Shown here: in pieces, positions 1-7,367 of the stretch
Numbering within the stretch: the first letter of the stretch is position 1
How the letters are laid out: each line of letters opens with the position of its first letter
Assembly (NCBI RefSeq): GCF_029889885.1
Contig: NZ_JARANY010000006.1
Coordinates: 1 to 64,000, forward strand
Reading direction: 5' to 3'
Source of the DNA: Chromohalobacter sp. 296-RDG
GTDB taxonomy: Bacteria; Pseudomonadota; Gammaproteobacteria; Pseudomonadales; Halomonadaceae
Length of the DNA: 64,000 nt
The notes under the pieces: model-generated
What the model saw: the letters and a program-made list of their open reading frames with translations, nothing else
Databases searched by the model: none
Told to the model about the DNA's origin: nothing
Made by a program: the position numbers and the translations under genes

Positions 1-72
1 AGGTTTTTCGAACCATGCTGGTACTCATTTGGTACTCGCAGTGCTTTCGATTCGGTACCTGGGAGGTTTACT

Positions 73-174
73 TTGGCGACGATCAGGAAGCGCCGACGAA
101 GGGAGAGCAGCGTCTCATATCTTGCTCAGGTCCGCATCGCTTGGGTCCGGATCGCCGACCTGACCAGCGAATAG
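73..174 (+). pseudogene. 5' remnant of a phage-type tyrosine integrase
   Basis: A TTG start at 73 sits 6 bases after GGGAGG (61-66) and opens a 33-codon frame ending at TAG 172-174. Its first residues, MATIRKRRRRESSVSYLAQVRI, resemble the beta-strand arm-binding N-terminus of P4/lambda-like tyrosine recombinases (MA-IRKR...Y-AQVR). After about 22 residues the similarity stops and the frame soon ends, so only the gene's beginning survives. The sequence upstream holds two direct copies of TGGTACTC (19-26 and 30-37), the kind of short repeat found near integrase genes and attP arms. The reading as an integrase rests on a short match and is an inference. The body of the gene was presumably deleted or displaced. 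Confidence 0.5.
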
Positions 175-200
175 CACATGGGTCCCGACATCTAATTGCC

Positions 201-545
201 TTATTGACGTTTGCCTGCCTGCATGTCCGTTTTAATATCCATGGGGCCGCCGATTTCAGCTTGCTGAGTCTGCTTATCGTAGGCGCATAATATTTGTAAG
301 CGCTTCTTGGTGCCGCGCTCATGTCCGGTCAGGCGGGCAAGGCCGAAGTGTTTGGAGCCAAAGGGATCCACTGCAATCGTTTCGACATTGAAGCTGTCAG
401 CTGCGGCGGCACGACATGTTTTTTCGACGTTGGCACGGAAGTCGCTCCAAGCTTCTTCGCTGGAGGCTGAGGCCATTGTCGACAAAAGGGGAATACCCAC
501 AGTTATGATCGCTAAAGCTACACGGCCATATTTTGCATACTGCAT
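201..545 (-). CDS. small exported hypothetical protein
   Basis: The protein has 114 residues from an ATG at 545, preceded by GGAG about 6 bases upstream. An in-frame TTG four codons earlier would overlap that site and is less likely. The N-terminus (MQYAKYGRVALAIITVG...STMASASS) is a typical signal peptide with a cut near residue 27. The mature part of about 87 residues is hydrophilic and has two cysteines that could form a disulfide in the periplasm, plus a C-terminal stretch reading ILCAYDKQTQQAEIGG. It looks like a conserved small exported protein of halophilic gammaproteobacteria, but I cannot name a function. It lies beside the integrase remnant, so it could be cargo or simply a neighbour. 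Confidence 0.7.
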   Translation of the reverse strand: MQYAKYGRVALAIITVGIPLLSTMASASSEEAWSDFRANVEKTCRAAAADSFNVETIAVDPFGSKHFGLARLTGHERGTKKRLQILCAYDKQTQQAEIGGPMDIKTDMQAGKRQ

Positions 546-685
546 GATGTTCTCCAATATATAGGGTGCTTATGATTTCATAGTCTCTACTGTCAGGCTA
601 GGGCTTAGACTGTCGAGGATAGCGATGCGCTGCATGGGGGATCGACGGCGAGAGTCAAGGCGATGCCTGTTCTAGCCTTACTGGC

Positions 686-733
686 GTATTGATACTTGAA
701 GAGCAGGAGATCTTGTATTGATACTCTCTTACT
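686..733 (+). promoter_or_regulatory. putative activator sites upstream of the sRNA
   Basis: Two exact copies of GTATTGATACT (686-696 and 715-725) lie 29 bases apart, each with a GTAT-N2-ATAC palindromic core. The second overlaps a degenerate GacA-type box, TGTATT-N8-CTTACT (714-733; Pseudomonas consensus TGTAAG...CTTACA). The block is about 70 bases before the likely sRNA start, where a GacA upstream activating site would be expected. The match is imperfect, so its identity is a guess, although the repeat itself is plain. Confidence 0.35.
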
Positions 734-794
734 TTCCGAGACATAACATTAAATTGGGGTTGTTTAATTCAGGTTATTTTGACTACTGAAATTC

Positions 795-957
795 TTCTGC
801 CATGGTGATTGTGTACGCCACGGAAGGGCGGAAAGCAAGGAAGCTAGGTAAAAAGGACACCTAGGTAAGCACGGAGGCACGGACAGGAAGTCCGTCATGA
901 CTGCAAGGAAATGCAGATTTGTACGGAAGCCCGGCCGGGATTGGTCGGGCTTTTTTG
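795..957 (+). ncRNA. candidate CsrA/RsmA-sequestering sRNA (RsmY/CsrB-like)
   Basis: A stretch of about 140 bases holds ten GGA trinucleotides, several of them shown in loops of small hairpins. These are CGCC/GGCG (816-830, loop ACGGAAG), CTAGGT/ACCTAG (844-864, loop AAAAAGGAC), ACGGAC/GTCCGT (879-895, loop AGGAA) and CTGCA/TGCAG (901-916, loop AGGAAA). Further GGAs sit unpaired at 839-841, 873-875 and 925-927. A strong intrinsic terminator follows at 928-956. This is the architecture of RsmX/Y/Z and CsrB/C RNAs, which bind and titrate the translational regulator CsrA/RsmA. The 5' end is estimated from weak promoter-like elements (TTGTTT near 760 and TACTGA near 784). No reading frame in this stretch looks coding. 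The 3' end nearly abuts the convergent gene ending at 960. Confidence 0.72.
928..956 (+). terminator. intrinsic terminator of the sRNA
   Basis: The stem AGCCCGGCC/GGTCGGGCT (928-936 with 943-951, one G-U pair) has a six-base loop and is followed by a run of six T. It reads on the plus strand and closes the GGA-rich transcript. Confidence 0.85.
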
Positions 958-959
958 TA

Positions 960-1253
960 TCAGGGCGATTGGTTGCGCTGATCTCTAAGCTCGCGTTGCG
1001 AGTCTTCCAAACGGCGCTGAGAGCGCTTGAGTTGACGCTCTTGCTGCTGGCGCTCGTCGAAACGCTCATCGCGGTGTTCGCTGCGGTTCAGCGACTGGCG
1101 ACGTTCGATCGTGGTGGCGCGGTCGCTGCTGACGTCACGTTGCAGTTGATTGCGCTGTCGACTGTCGTTGAGCGAGTCGTGCTGGCCAGGGTCATCGGCC
1201 AGTACCGACCATGCCAGGGCGAACAGTGTCACCAGCAGAATGGCTTTTATCAT
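960..1253 (-). CDS. small periplasmic, highly charged protein
   Basis: The protein has 97 residues from the ATG at 1253, with GGGAGG about 5 bases upstream. An upstream in-frame ATG would add nine residues before the signal peptide and is rejected. Residues 1-19 (MIKAILLVTLFALAWSVLA) form a signal peptide ending in an LA-D cut site. The mature chain is dominated by Arg, Gln, Glu, Asp and Ser (…NQLQRDVSSDR…DERQQQERQLKRSQRRLED) and has strong coiled-coil or helical character with almost no hydrophobic core. A role in the periplasm is likely, but the function is unknown. The gene is convergent with the GGA-rich sRNA and their 3' ends are four bases apart. Confidence 0.7.
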   Translation of the reverse strand: MIKAILLVTLFALAWSVLADDPGQHDSLNDSRQRNQLQRDVSSDRATTIERRQSLNRSEHRDERFDERQQQERQLKRSQRRLEDSQRELRDQRNQSP

Positions 1254-1345
1254 GCGGCCTCCCGTTGATGAGGTATGCATTTAGTATGGACCAAGATGTG
1301 ATCCATTAAATCTCTGAGACGGTCAGAAAAGTCTGCCGGGTGGCG

Positions 1346-1990
1346 TCAATCGCTGTCGTCACGTTGTTTCCAGCGAGCCTGAAGGCGCCCCGCGATATGA
1401 AAGGGGAAGGGCTGGTTTGGATCGACGGTAGTGTGGTGCGCAGGATCGGCGATGCGCAACGTCTCGGGTTCAGGCTGGCTCAGATGCTGGATCGTGAGTG
1501 CATGCCGCCAGTCGAGCAGGTAAAGCCCTTCCTGCCGGAATTGCGAGGTGGGAAGAATGGCAGCGATATCGCCTTCCTCGAGATAGGCGAATGTCTCGCC
1601 TGCGCCCGGCGTCACTAGGTAACATCCCCGAACGAGGGTATCGATGGCGGTGCCCGAGGTCGGGAGAGGGACCGCGAGCGTGTGAGCTTTCCACGGCACT
1701 GGAGGCATGGCATGTAGTGCCAATAGGGGGGCACTGCTGAGTGCGTCCTCGGTGATACGTTGAGAGGCCGTGGGTGTGGCGACGGCATTGCCATCTTCGA
1801 GTAGTCGTTCGAGTGAGCAATGCAGCGAGTTGGCCAGCGCGATGAGTCGCTCATGTCCGACCTGCTTGATGGTGCCGGATTCCCAATAGGAAATCGTGAC
1901 GTCCGATACGCCGACACGTCTGGCCAAGGCGGCCTTGCTCAAGCCGGCGTATATCCTTAGCTGCTTGATTCGGGGTCCCAGTGCGTCCAT
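1346..1990 (-). CDS. XRE-family regulator with LexA/CI-like C-terminal domain
   Basis: The protein has 214 residues. I chose the ATG at 1990 because the helix-turn-helix starts directly after it (LGPRIKQLRIYAGLSKAALARRVGVSDVTISYWESG, about residues 4-40). The longer upstream frame has no recognisable content. Residues 115-205 (YLEEGDIAAILP…GLYLLDW…IAGRLQARWKQ) have the spacing of the S24/LexA-CI dimerisation and self-cleavage domain. I do not see the usual Ser at the start of the (M/S)xP-GD segment nor a clear Lys partner, so it may bind as a dimer without self-cleavage. Targets are unknown. It is divergent from a LysR gene across 409 bases. Confidence 0.75.
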   Translation of the reverse strand: MDALGPRIKQLRIYAGLSKAALARRVGVSDVTISYWESGTIKQVGHERLIALANSLHCSLERLLEDGNAVATPTASQRITEDALSSAPLLALHAMPPVPWKAHTLAVPLPTSGTAIDTLVRGCYLVTPGAGETFAYLEEGDIAAILPTSQFRQEGLYLLDWRHALTIQHLSQPEPETLRIADPAHHTTVDPNQPFPFHIAGRLQARWKQRDDSD

Positions 1991-2399
1991 GTAGACATCT
2001 CGCCATGAGGTTAACGCTTTAGCATATCCAGCCAATACCAAAGTATGTTTCGGGTTGGGGGTTATGACCAGAATGCAGTGCGCATGCCGGAGCCGTGTTG
2101 CAGCATGGGGAAGGATAGAATGAGGAAGAAAAGAGCGCCGGCCGTTCCGGAGAACAGCCTGGTGGCGCAAAGAAAAGCTCGTTTCACTGAAGATGCCACA
2201 CGGCACAGGACAGCCGAAGCTGCCTGACGCCGTTAGCGTGCGCGTGGCACTTTCGCTGAGAAAAGACCACGCGTGTCGGGAGCGAAACATCGCCTGCCCG
2301 AGCGCTGCCATTATAGGCAGTCGGCCTTTGCGTAATAAGAGGGTACAATCGAAAACTAGTGTTTCTAAATTGGAAACTGGTAGTCGGGGTATCTTCAAC
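1991..2399. other. divergent intergenic region, no gene seen
   Basis: This lies between the XRE and LysR genes. Small open frames here have no ribosome-binding site and no protein-like composition. An inverted repeat GTTTC-N7-GAAAC (2361-2377) sits 23 bases before the LysR start and could be the autoregulatory LysR site. A TACAAT hexamer at 2344-2349 may be its -10, but I see no good -35. Confidence 0.5.
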
Positions 2400-3296
2400 A
2401 TGACGACACTGGATGCATTGCGTGTCTTCGTCGAGGTCGTTCGTGCGGGCAGTTTTACCGCCGCGGCGCGGCGTCTGAGCATCTCCAAGTCGTTGGCTTC
2501 CAAGCGTGTGGCTGCACTCGAGGATGAGTTAAGCGTCAGTCTACTCAATCGCTCGACGCGTTCGCTGCGCCTTACGGAAGCTGGACAGATCTATTACGAG
2601 CATGGGTTGCGGGTCATCGAGGAGTTGCAGACGGCGGAGGCGCAGGTCCAGTCGGTGACGTCGCAACCTCGGGGGCAACTCAAGGTCAGTGCCCAGGTGA
2701 GCTTCGGCTTTATGTACCTGGCAGAGCCGACCACCGCCTTCATGCGCCGCTATCCCGAGATGTCGGTGGAAATCCTGCTCGAGGATCAGCGATTCGAGCC
2801 CATCGACGACTCGGTGGACCTGGCCATTCGCATGGGACCGATGCCGCCATCGAGCCTGGTGTCGCGCCCGCTGTGCAAAGTGGTCTATGGTCTGTACGCA
2901 GCGCCGGATTATCTGGCCCGTGTCGGACGTCCGCTGCATCCCAAGGACATCGCCGAGTTCGATACAGTGTTCTACGGCAATTACGACCTAGGTGCTCACT
3001 GGCGCTTTTCGCTCAATGGACAGCCGCTGGATATAGAGCCTAATTCGCGTCTGGTAATCAATAATCTGCTGGGGGTGGTCGAAGCGGCAAAGGCGGGGTT
3101 TGGCTTGGCCTATCTGCCTACATTCGCGGCGCGCGCGGCAGTGGAGGAGGGGCAGCTGACCCCACTCTTGCAGCCGTATTGGAATGAGCACGGCAGCATG
3201 TTGGTGTTGTTTCGTTCGCGCAAATACCTGCCTGACAAGACTCGCGCCTACCTGGATTTCATTACGGAGTGGTTTCGCGAGCACCTGGCCTTGTGA
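2400..3296 (+). CDS. LysR-family transcriptional regulator
   Basis: The protein has 298 residues, the normal size for the family. The N-terminal winged helix-turn-helix is clear ([41 protein letters not shown], residues 4-44), followed by the linker helix and a periplasmic-binding-like effector domain (about residues 90-295). I chose the ATG at 2400 because it places the HTH at the start. The open frame runs 69 codons further upstream without a plausible start. It resembles the CrgA/DhlR subgroup, which often controls a nearby oxidoreductase, but no such target is adjacent. The upstream neighbour is the divergent XRE gene, and gltX follows as an independent unit. Confidence 0.88.
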   Translation: MTTLDALRVFVEVVRAGSFTAAARRLSISKSLASKRVAALEDELSVSLLNRSTRSLRLTEAGQIYYEHGLRVIEELQTAEAQVQSVTSQPRGQLKVSAQVSFGFMYLAEPTTAFMRRYPEMSVEILLEDQRFEPIDDSVDLAIRMGPMPPSSLVSRPLCKVVYGLYAAPDYLARVGRPLHPKDIAEFDTVFYGNYDLGAHWRFSLNGQPLDIEPNSRLVINNLLGVVEAAKAGFGLAYLPTFAARAAVEEGQLTPLLQPYWNEHGSMLVLFRSRKYLPDKTRAYLDFITEWFREHLAL

Positions 3297-3336
3297 AGAA
3301 GACGTCGACGGTGCTGATGCCGGGGAGGTGCATGCG

Positions 3337-3342
3337 TATAAT
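3337..3342 (+). promoter_or_regulatory. probable -10 box of gltX
   Basis: A perfect TATAAT lies 37 bases before the gltX start. I see no matching -35 at 16-18 bases; an upstream TG (3333-3334) may help. The assignment is by position and sequence only. Confidence 0.45.
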
Positions 3343-3378
3343 GTCCCCCATCGTCAGTCACCAATGATCGGGAACTTC

Positions 3379-4857
3379 ATGACCGTACGTACACGTATTG
3401 CGCCGTCGCCGACCGGCGATCCCCATGTCGGCACGGCCTATATCGCGCTGTTCAACCTATGTTTCGCGCGTCAGCACGGCGGGCAGTTCATCCTCCGTAT
3501 CGAGGATACGGACCGGATGCGTTCGACGGCCGAGTCGGAGCAGATGATCCTCGACTCTCTGCGCTGGCTGGGGCTCGAATGGGATGAAGGTCCGGATATC
3601 GGTGGCCCTCATGGCCCGTATCGGCAGAGCGAGCGTGTCGACATCTATACGCAATATGCGCAGCAGTTGCTCGACACCGGGCATGCGTTCAAGTGCTATC
3701 GGACCAGCGAGGAACTCGATGAGCTGCGTGAGACACGCAAGGCGGCGGGGCTGCACCTGGCGCTCAAGCCCGCCGACCTGGCGCTTAGCGATGGAGAAGT
3801 CGCGCGTCGCGAGCGCGAACAGTGGCCTTACGTGGTGCGCATGAAGGTACCCAGCGAGGGCAGTTGCATCGTCAGCGACATGCTGCGGGGTGAGATCGAA
3901 GTCGATTGGGCGCAGGTCGATGCCCAGATCCTGCTCAAGTCTGATGGCATGCCAACGTATCACCTTGCCAATGTCGTCGACGACCATCTGATGGGCATCA
4001 CGCATGTCATGCGCGGTGAGGAGTGGATCAACTCGGCACCCAAGCACAAGCTGCTGTATGAGTACTTCGGTTGGTCGATGCCGACGCTGTGCCATATGCC
4101 ATTGCTGCGCAACCCGGACAAGTCGAAGCTGTCCAAGCGCAAGAACCCGACCTCGATCAATTATTATCGGCACATGGGCTTTTTGCCGCAGGCGGTGACC
4201 AACTATTTGGGCCGCATGGGGTGGTCCATGCCCAACGACCGCGAGAAATTCACCCTCGAAGAGATGATGGCAAACTTCGATATCCAGCGCGTGTCGCTGG
4301 GGGGGCCGGTGTTCGATCTAGAGAAGCTCACTTGGCTTAATGGCGTCTATATCCGCGAGGATCTGGACGATGCTGCCTTGCTGCAGGCCCTGAGAGAGTG
4401 GGCCTTCAATGAAGAGTACGTCAGTCAAATTCTGCCGCAGGTACGTCCGCGAATCTCGACACTCTCCGATGTCATGCCGTTGGCCGGGCATTTCTTTTCG
4501 GGGGTGCCGCCGCTCGAGGCGTCCAGTTTCGAGGGCATTAAGCTCGAGAATGAGGACTTGCTCAAGTTACTGCAGTTTTTGACCTGGCGACTGGAAGGCG
4601 TTTCCAGTTGGCACAAGGAAGCCTTGCTCGACGAGGTCAAGTTCCTGGCCGAGGCGTTCAATATGAAGATGAAAGCGTTTCTGGCACCGGTCTTCATCGC
4701 CGTTACGGGGAGCGCGACTTCTACCTCGGTGCTGGATGCCATGGCGATTCTCGGTTCGGACATGACACGGGCACGCTTGCGCCATGCCATCGAGGTGCTG
4801 GGGGGTATCTCCAAGAAGCAGACCAAACGCTTCGAGAAGGAATATCGGGAGCTGTAA
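3379..4857 (+). CDS. gltX: glutamyl-tRNA synthetase
   Basis: The protein has 492 residues and is a cytoplasmic class I aminoacyl-tRNA synthetase that charges tRNA-Glu with glutamate. The signature HIGH-type motif is [16 protein letters not shown] near the N-terminus, and the KMSKS-type loop is [10 protein letters not shown] at about residue 250. The C-terminal anticodon-binding helical bundle is complete. The start [13 protein letters not shown] matches the family, so the upstream frame is not used. It is followed by a tRNA pair that includes its own substrate, tRNA-Glu, an arrangement also seen near gltX in other gammaproteobacteria. Confidence 0.97.
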   Translation: MTVRTRIAPSPTGDPHVGTAYIALFNLCFARQHGGQFILRIEDTDRMRSTAESEQMILDSLRWLGLEWDEGPDIGGPHGPYRQSERVDIYTQYAQQLLDTGHAFKCYRTSEELDELRETRKAAGLHLALKPADLALSDGEVARREREQWPYVVRMKVPSEGSCIVSDMLRGEIEVDWAQVDAQILLKSDGMPTYHLANVVDDHLMGITHVMRGEEWINSAPKHKLLYEYFGWSMPTLCHMPLLRNPDKSKLSKRKNPTSINYYRHMGFLPQAVTNYLGRMGWSMPNDREKFTLEEMMANFDIQRVSLGGPVFDLEKLTWLNGVYIREDLDDAALLQALREWAFNEEYVSQILPQVRPRISTLSDVMPLAGHFFSGVPPLEASSFEGIKLENEDLLKLLQFLTWRLEGVSSWHKEALLDEVKFLAEAFNMKMKAFLAPVFIAVTGSATSTSVLDAMAILGSDMTRARLRHAIEVLGGISKKQTKRFEKEYREL

Positions 4858-4902
4858 GCTCCCGGGCTTCGCCCTGAGCTGGAAGAGCGGCGCTGCGCGC
4901 CT

Positions 4903-4972
4903 GGAAGAAGGAAGGACGCTGCTATGCAGCTTGAAGAGGGAAGAAAACTCCAGATACTGTCTTCCTTCTTCC
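4903..4972. repeat. long-range inverted repeat between gltX and tRNA-Ala
   Basis: GGAAGAAGGAAG (4903-4914) and its exact reverse complement (4961-4972) are 12-base arms around a 46-base interval that contains a small GCTGC/GCAGC hairpin near 4919. Just after the gltX stop, AGCTC..GGGC-TTC-GCCC..GAGCT forms another stem. Together they may end or stabilise the gltX mRNA, although no T-run follows. Confidence 0.5.
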
Positions 4973-4985
4973 TTCTCAACAGCTA

Positions 4986-5014
4986 TTGACGAATCTCGGC
5001 GTTATCAGTATTCT
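4986..5014 (+). promoter_or_regulatory. promoter of the tRNA-Ala/tRNA-Glu unit
   Basis: A TTGACG (-35, 4986-4991) and TATTCT (-10, 5009-5014) are separated by exactly 17 bases, with the start expected near 5021, 13 bases before tRNA-Ala. This is a good sigma-70 match placed where a stable-RNA promoter should be. Confidence 0.65.
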
Positions 5015-5033
5015 ACGCACCGTCTTGAAGCGC

Positions 5034-5109
5034 GGGGCCTTAGCTCAGATGGGAGAGCGCAACACTGGCAGTGTTGAGGTCAGCGGTTCGATCCCGCTAG
5101 GCTCCACCA
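5034..5109 (+). tRNA. tRNA-Ala (GGC)
   Basis: This is a 76-base cloverleaf. The acceptor GGGGCCT pairs with AGGCTCC (one G-U), followed by an encoded ACCA end. The D arm contains TAGCTCAG, the anticodon stem CAACA/TGTTG holds loop CTGGCAG with anticodon GGC, and the T arm carries GGTTCGATCC. It is the first RNA of a two-tRNA transcript with tRNA-Glu. Confidence 0.97.
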
Positions 5110-5125
5110 AGCATCAAGACAATGC

Positions 5126-5201
5126 GTCCCATTCGTCTAGTGGTCCAGGACACCGCCCTTTCACGGCGGTAACAGGGGTTCAAACCCCCTATGGGACGCC
5201 A
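5126..5201 (+). tRNA. tRNA-Glu (TTC)
   Basis: This is a 76-base cloverleaf. The acceptor GTCCCAT pairs with ATGGGAC followed by GCCA. The anticodon stem CCGCC/GGCGG holds the loop CTTTCAC with anticodon TTC, and the T arm contains GGTTCAAACC. It lies 16 bases after tRNA-Ala in the same transcript. Confidence 0.97.
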
Positions 5202-5229
5202 CCCTTGCCCACAGTAGTGGCGATATCAG

Positions 5230-5251
5230 AGACGCTGAAGCGTCTTTTTTT
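5230..5251 (+). terminator. intrinsic terminator after the tRNA pair
   Basis: The stem AGACGC/GCGTCT closes a four-base loop and is followed by seven T. It ends the tRNA-Ala/tRNA-Glu transcript 28 bases past tRNA-Glu. Confidence 0.88.
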
Positions 5252-5687
5252 GTGTCTGCTTCTCGTTCGCCATTAGACGTTTTTATACGTTTTTCCCCTT
5301 GACACCTCCGGAATTTTGTCCACTGCCGTGTCGTAACCCTTTTCGTGTTGTGTATAACGCCGGATGAGGCCCCTCATGCTGCGCGCTATTGAAAAATATT
5401 CGATTTTTCAATCACTTATAGAAGGTTAAAAATTAACCGATTTGAGCGTAACCGCCTTGTCATGGTGTTCCTGGCGAACTACCGAAAGGTTTTGAACAGG
5501 TTTATCCACAGAAAGTGTGGAAAACGCCCAGCGGCGTCAGGGGCAGAAGAACAAGGCTGTGGGAGCGGGAGGTTTTAGGGGCGGGAAGACGCGGAGTCAA
5601 ACGCAACGGACCGCCCTGAAGGCGGTCCGTGATGCTTGCGTGCAGTAACCTGTCCGGGAGTATTTCGGTTGGGTTGTGGCTAGCAAG
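5252..5687. other. convergent intergenic region with palindromes, no gene
   Basis: This lies between the tRNA terminator and the end of gltA. I see no coding frame. It holds a 10-base inverted repeat ATTGAAAAAT/ATTTTTCAAT (5388-5412), a second palindrome GGTTAA-AAA-TTAACC (5424-5438), one perfect DnaA box TTATCCACA (5502-5510) and a GC-rich hairpin at 5606-5630. The AT-rich middle stands out from its surroundings. Confidence 0.55.
5606..5630 (-). terminator. hairpin at the 3' end of gltA
   Basis: The perfect 10-base stem ACGGACCGCC/GGCGGTCCGT with loop CTGAA lies 58 bases past the gltA stop. On the minus strand only a weak T-rich tail follows, so it may be a terminator or an mRNA-stabilising end. 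Confidence 0.5.
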
Positions 5688-6974
5688 TTACTTGGTTGGA
5701 TAGTCCCGCTGGGAATGACCTATATAGAGCTGACGCGGGCGGCTGATGCGATAGCTGCCGCTGATCATCTCGTTCCAGTGAGACGTCCAGCCAATCGTAC
5801 GGGCCATGGCGAAGATGACGGTAAACATGTTGGTCGGAATGCCGATCGCCTTGAGGATGATGCCCGAATAGAAGTCGACGTTTGGATAGAGCTTACGTTC
5901 GATGAAATAGCCGTCTTCCAATGCGATCTGCTCGAGCCGCTTGGCGATCTTGAGCTGCGGGTCGTCAGCCATGCCGAGTTCGCCCAGCACCTCGTCGCAG
6001 GTTTCCTTCATGACTTTGGCGCGCGGGTCGAAATTGCGATAGACGCGGTGGCCAAAGCCCATCAGCTTGAACGGATCATCCTTGTCCTTGGCGCGGTCGA
6101 TGAAACGCTGGATGTTCTCCTCGGACTCATCACCGATCTCATCGAGCATGTTGAGCACGGCTTCGTTGGCACCACCGTGAGCCGGACCCCATAGTGCGGC
6201 GATGCCGGCACTGATGCAGGCGAAGGGGTTGGCGCCGGTCGAACCTGCTAGACGAACCGTCGAGGTGGAGGCGTTCTGTTCATGGTCGGCATGCAGCATG
6301 AAGATCCGGTCCATGGCCTTGGCGAAAACCGGGTTGACCACGTAGCTTTCACACGGGTTGCCGAACATCATGTAGAGGAAGTTCTCCGCGTAATCCAGGT
6401 CATTGCGCGGATAATTGAATGGCTGGCCTATGTTGTATTTGTGGCACATCGCGGCCAGGGTCGGCATCTTGGCGATCAGGCGAATCGCGCTGACGCGGCG
6501 CTCTTCTTCTTTGGTGATGTCCAGATTGTCGTGGTAGAAGGCGGCCAGGCCACCGACGACGCCGCACAGGATCGCCATCGGATGAGCGTCGCGACGGAAG
6601 CCCTTGAAGAAGTTGACGAGTTGTTCGTGGACCATGGTGTGATTTCTCACGGTGGCCGCGAAGTCGTCGTATTGTGCCTTGCTGGGGAGCTCTCCGAACA
6701 ACAGTAGATAACAGAGTTCGACGTAATTGGAGTGCTCGGCGAGTTGGCCGATGGGGTAGCCGCGATGGAGAAGAACGCCTGCAGCACCATCGATGTAGGT
6801 GATGCCTGATTCGCAGGAGGCGGTGGCGACGAAGCCCGGGTCGTATGTGAACAGACCTTCACTGGTCAGGCCGCGGACGTCGATCACATCAGGCCCGACG
6901 GTGCCGGAGTAGACAGGGAACTCGATCGTCTTGTCCAACCCTTCTACCGTCAACTGCGCTTTCCTGTCAGCCAT
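5688..6974 (-). CDS. gltA: citrate synthase (type II)
   Basis: The protein has 428 residues, as in the hexameric, NADH-sensitive enzymes of Gram-negative bacteria. It condenses oxaloacetate with acetyl-CoA as the first TCA step. Visible motifs are [10 protein letters not shown] (catalytic His region, about residue 265-275) and [14 protein letters not shown] (about 300-315). The start [12 protein letters not shown] at 6974 has GAGGAGG just upstream; the longer open frame upstream is not used. It is divergent from sdhCDAB, so the two halves of the TCA block share one intergenic control region. Confidence 0.97.
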   Translation of the reverse strand: MADRKAQLTVEGLDKTIEFPVYSGTVGPDVIDVRGLTSEGLFTYDPGFVATASCESGITYIDGAAGVLLHRGYPIGQLAEHSNYVELCYLLLFGELPSKAQYDDFAATVRNHTMVHEQLVNFFKGFRRDAHPMAILCGVVGGLAAFYHDNLDITKEEERRVSAIRLIAKMPTLAAMCHKYNIGQPFNYPRNDLDYAENFLYMMFGNPCESYVVNPVFAKAMDRIFMLHADHEQNASTSTVRLAGSTGANPFACISAGIAALWGPAHGGANEAVLNMLDEIGDESEENIQRFIDRAKDKDDPFKLMGFGHRVYRNFDPRAKVMKETCDEVLGELGMADDPQLKIAKRLEQIALEDGYFIERKLYPNVDFYSGIILKAIGIPTNMFTVIFAMARTIGWTSHWNEMISGSYRISRPRQLYIGHSQRDYPTK

Positions 6975-7038
6975 TATGGCCTCCTCTTTATACCTAAGTC
7001 TTTGTCTTGCTTGCCATGCCAGCGAAAATAATGCGCCT

Positions 7039-7066
7039 ACTATAGAACCACGCGGTGGATTGTCAA
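7039..7066 (-). promoter_or_regulatory. promoter of gltA
   Basis: On the minus strand a perfect TTGACA (7066-7061) and TATAGT (7044-7039) are 16 bases apart. The start would fall near 7032, leaving a leader of about 57 bases before the gltA ATG. Confidence 0.7.
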
Positions 7067-7210
7067 TTGGGCCTAGGGCGCCTGTGACCATGGCGCCGCC
7101 GCGCATGGTGTGTCCTGACGTGGCGATAGAAAGGGGGCGAGCAAGGTTTTCACCCGGAAGTGTTACCCTATTTGACGCGTCCATGCGGATGGCTGCAAGG
7201 GCTATCTCAT

Positions 7211-7239
7211 TTGTCATGACATCCCCCGGTCCTTATAAT
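7211..7239 (+). promoter_or_regulatory. promoter of sdhCDAB
   Basis: TTGTCA (7211-7216) and a perfect TATAAT (7234-7239) are 17 bases apart. Transcription should start near 7246, giving a leader of about 120 bases before sdhC. Confidence 0.72.
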
Positions 7240-7264
7240 CTTAACCCGCGCGACTGGCAGGAGC

Positions 7265-7336
7265 ATGGCTTGGTCATGTAAGCCCTCGACCAAGGCCTCC
7301 CCCTCAAACCACCGCCCGCACCGGGTACAGCCCTAG
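7265..7336 (+). CDS. possible 23-codon leader ORF before sdhC
   Basis: An ATG at 7265 with GGCAGGAGC directly upstream opens MAWSCKPSTKAS…VQP and ends at TAG 7336, 31 bases before sdhC. It lies wholly inside the predicted sdh leader. A 7-base stem CTTGGTC/GACCAAG overlaps its start. It may be a regulatory upstream ORF or a chance frame, and there is no conservation evidence. Confidence 0.25.
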   Translation: MAWSCKPSTKASPSNHRPHRVQP

Positions 7337-7367
7337 CCGCTGGCGGGCCAAGAGAGTGTGATGAGCC

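Noticed and set aside
15-290. 91-residue plus-strand open frame at the left edge
   Set aside because: It has no ribosome-binding site, lies opposite a well-supported exported-protein gene and has low protein-like character. The integrase-like frame at 73 is in another frame.
764-1069. 101-residue minus-strand open frame across the sRNA
   Set aside because: It is antisense to the GGA-rich RNA and terminator, and it shares no recognisable domain. Its composition is that of a chance frame.
2045-2227. 60-residue plus-strand frame before the LysR gene
   Set aside because: It lacks a convincing start signal and looks random; the region is better read as intergenic.
5299-5327. Perfect TTGACA suggesting a promoter in the gltA gap
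   Set aside because: No acceptable -10 follows at 16-18 bases and no gene lies downstream on that strand.
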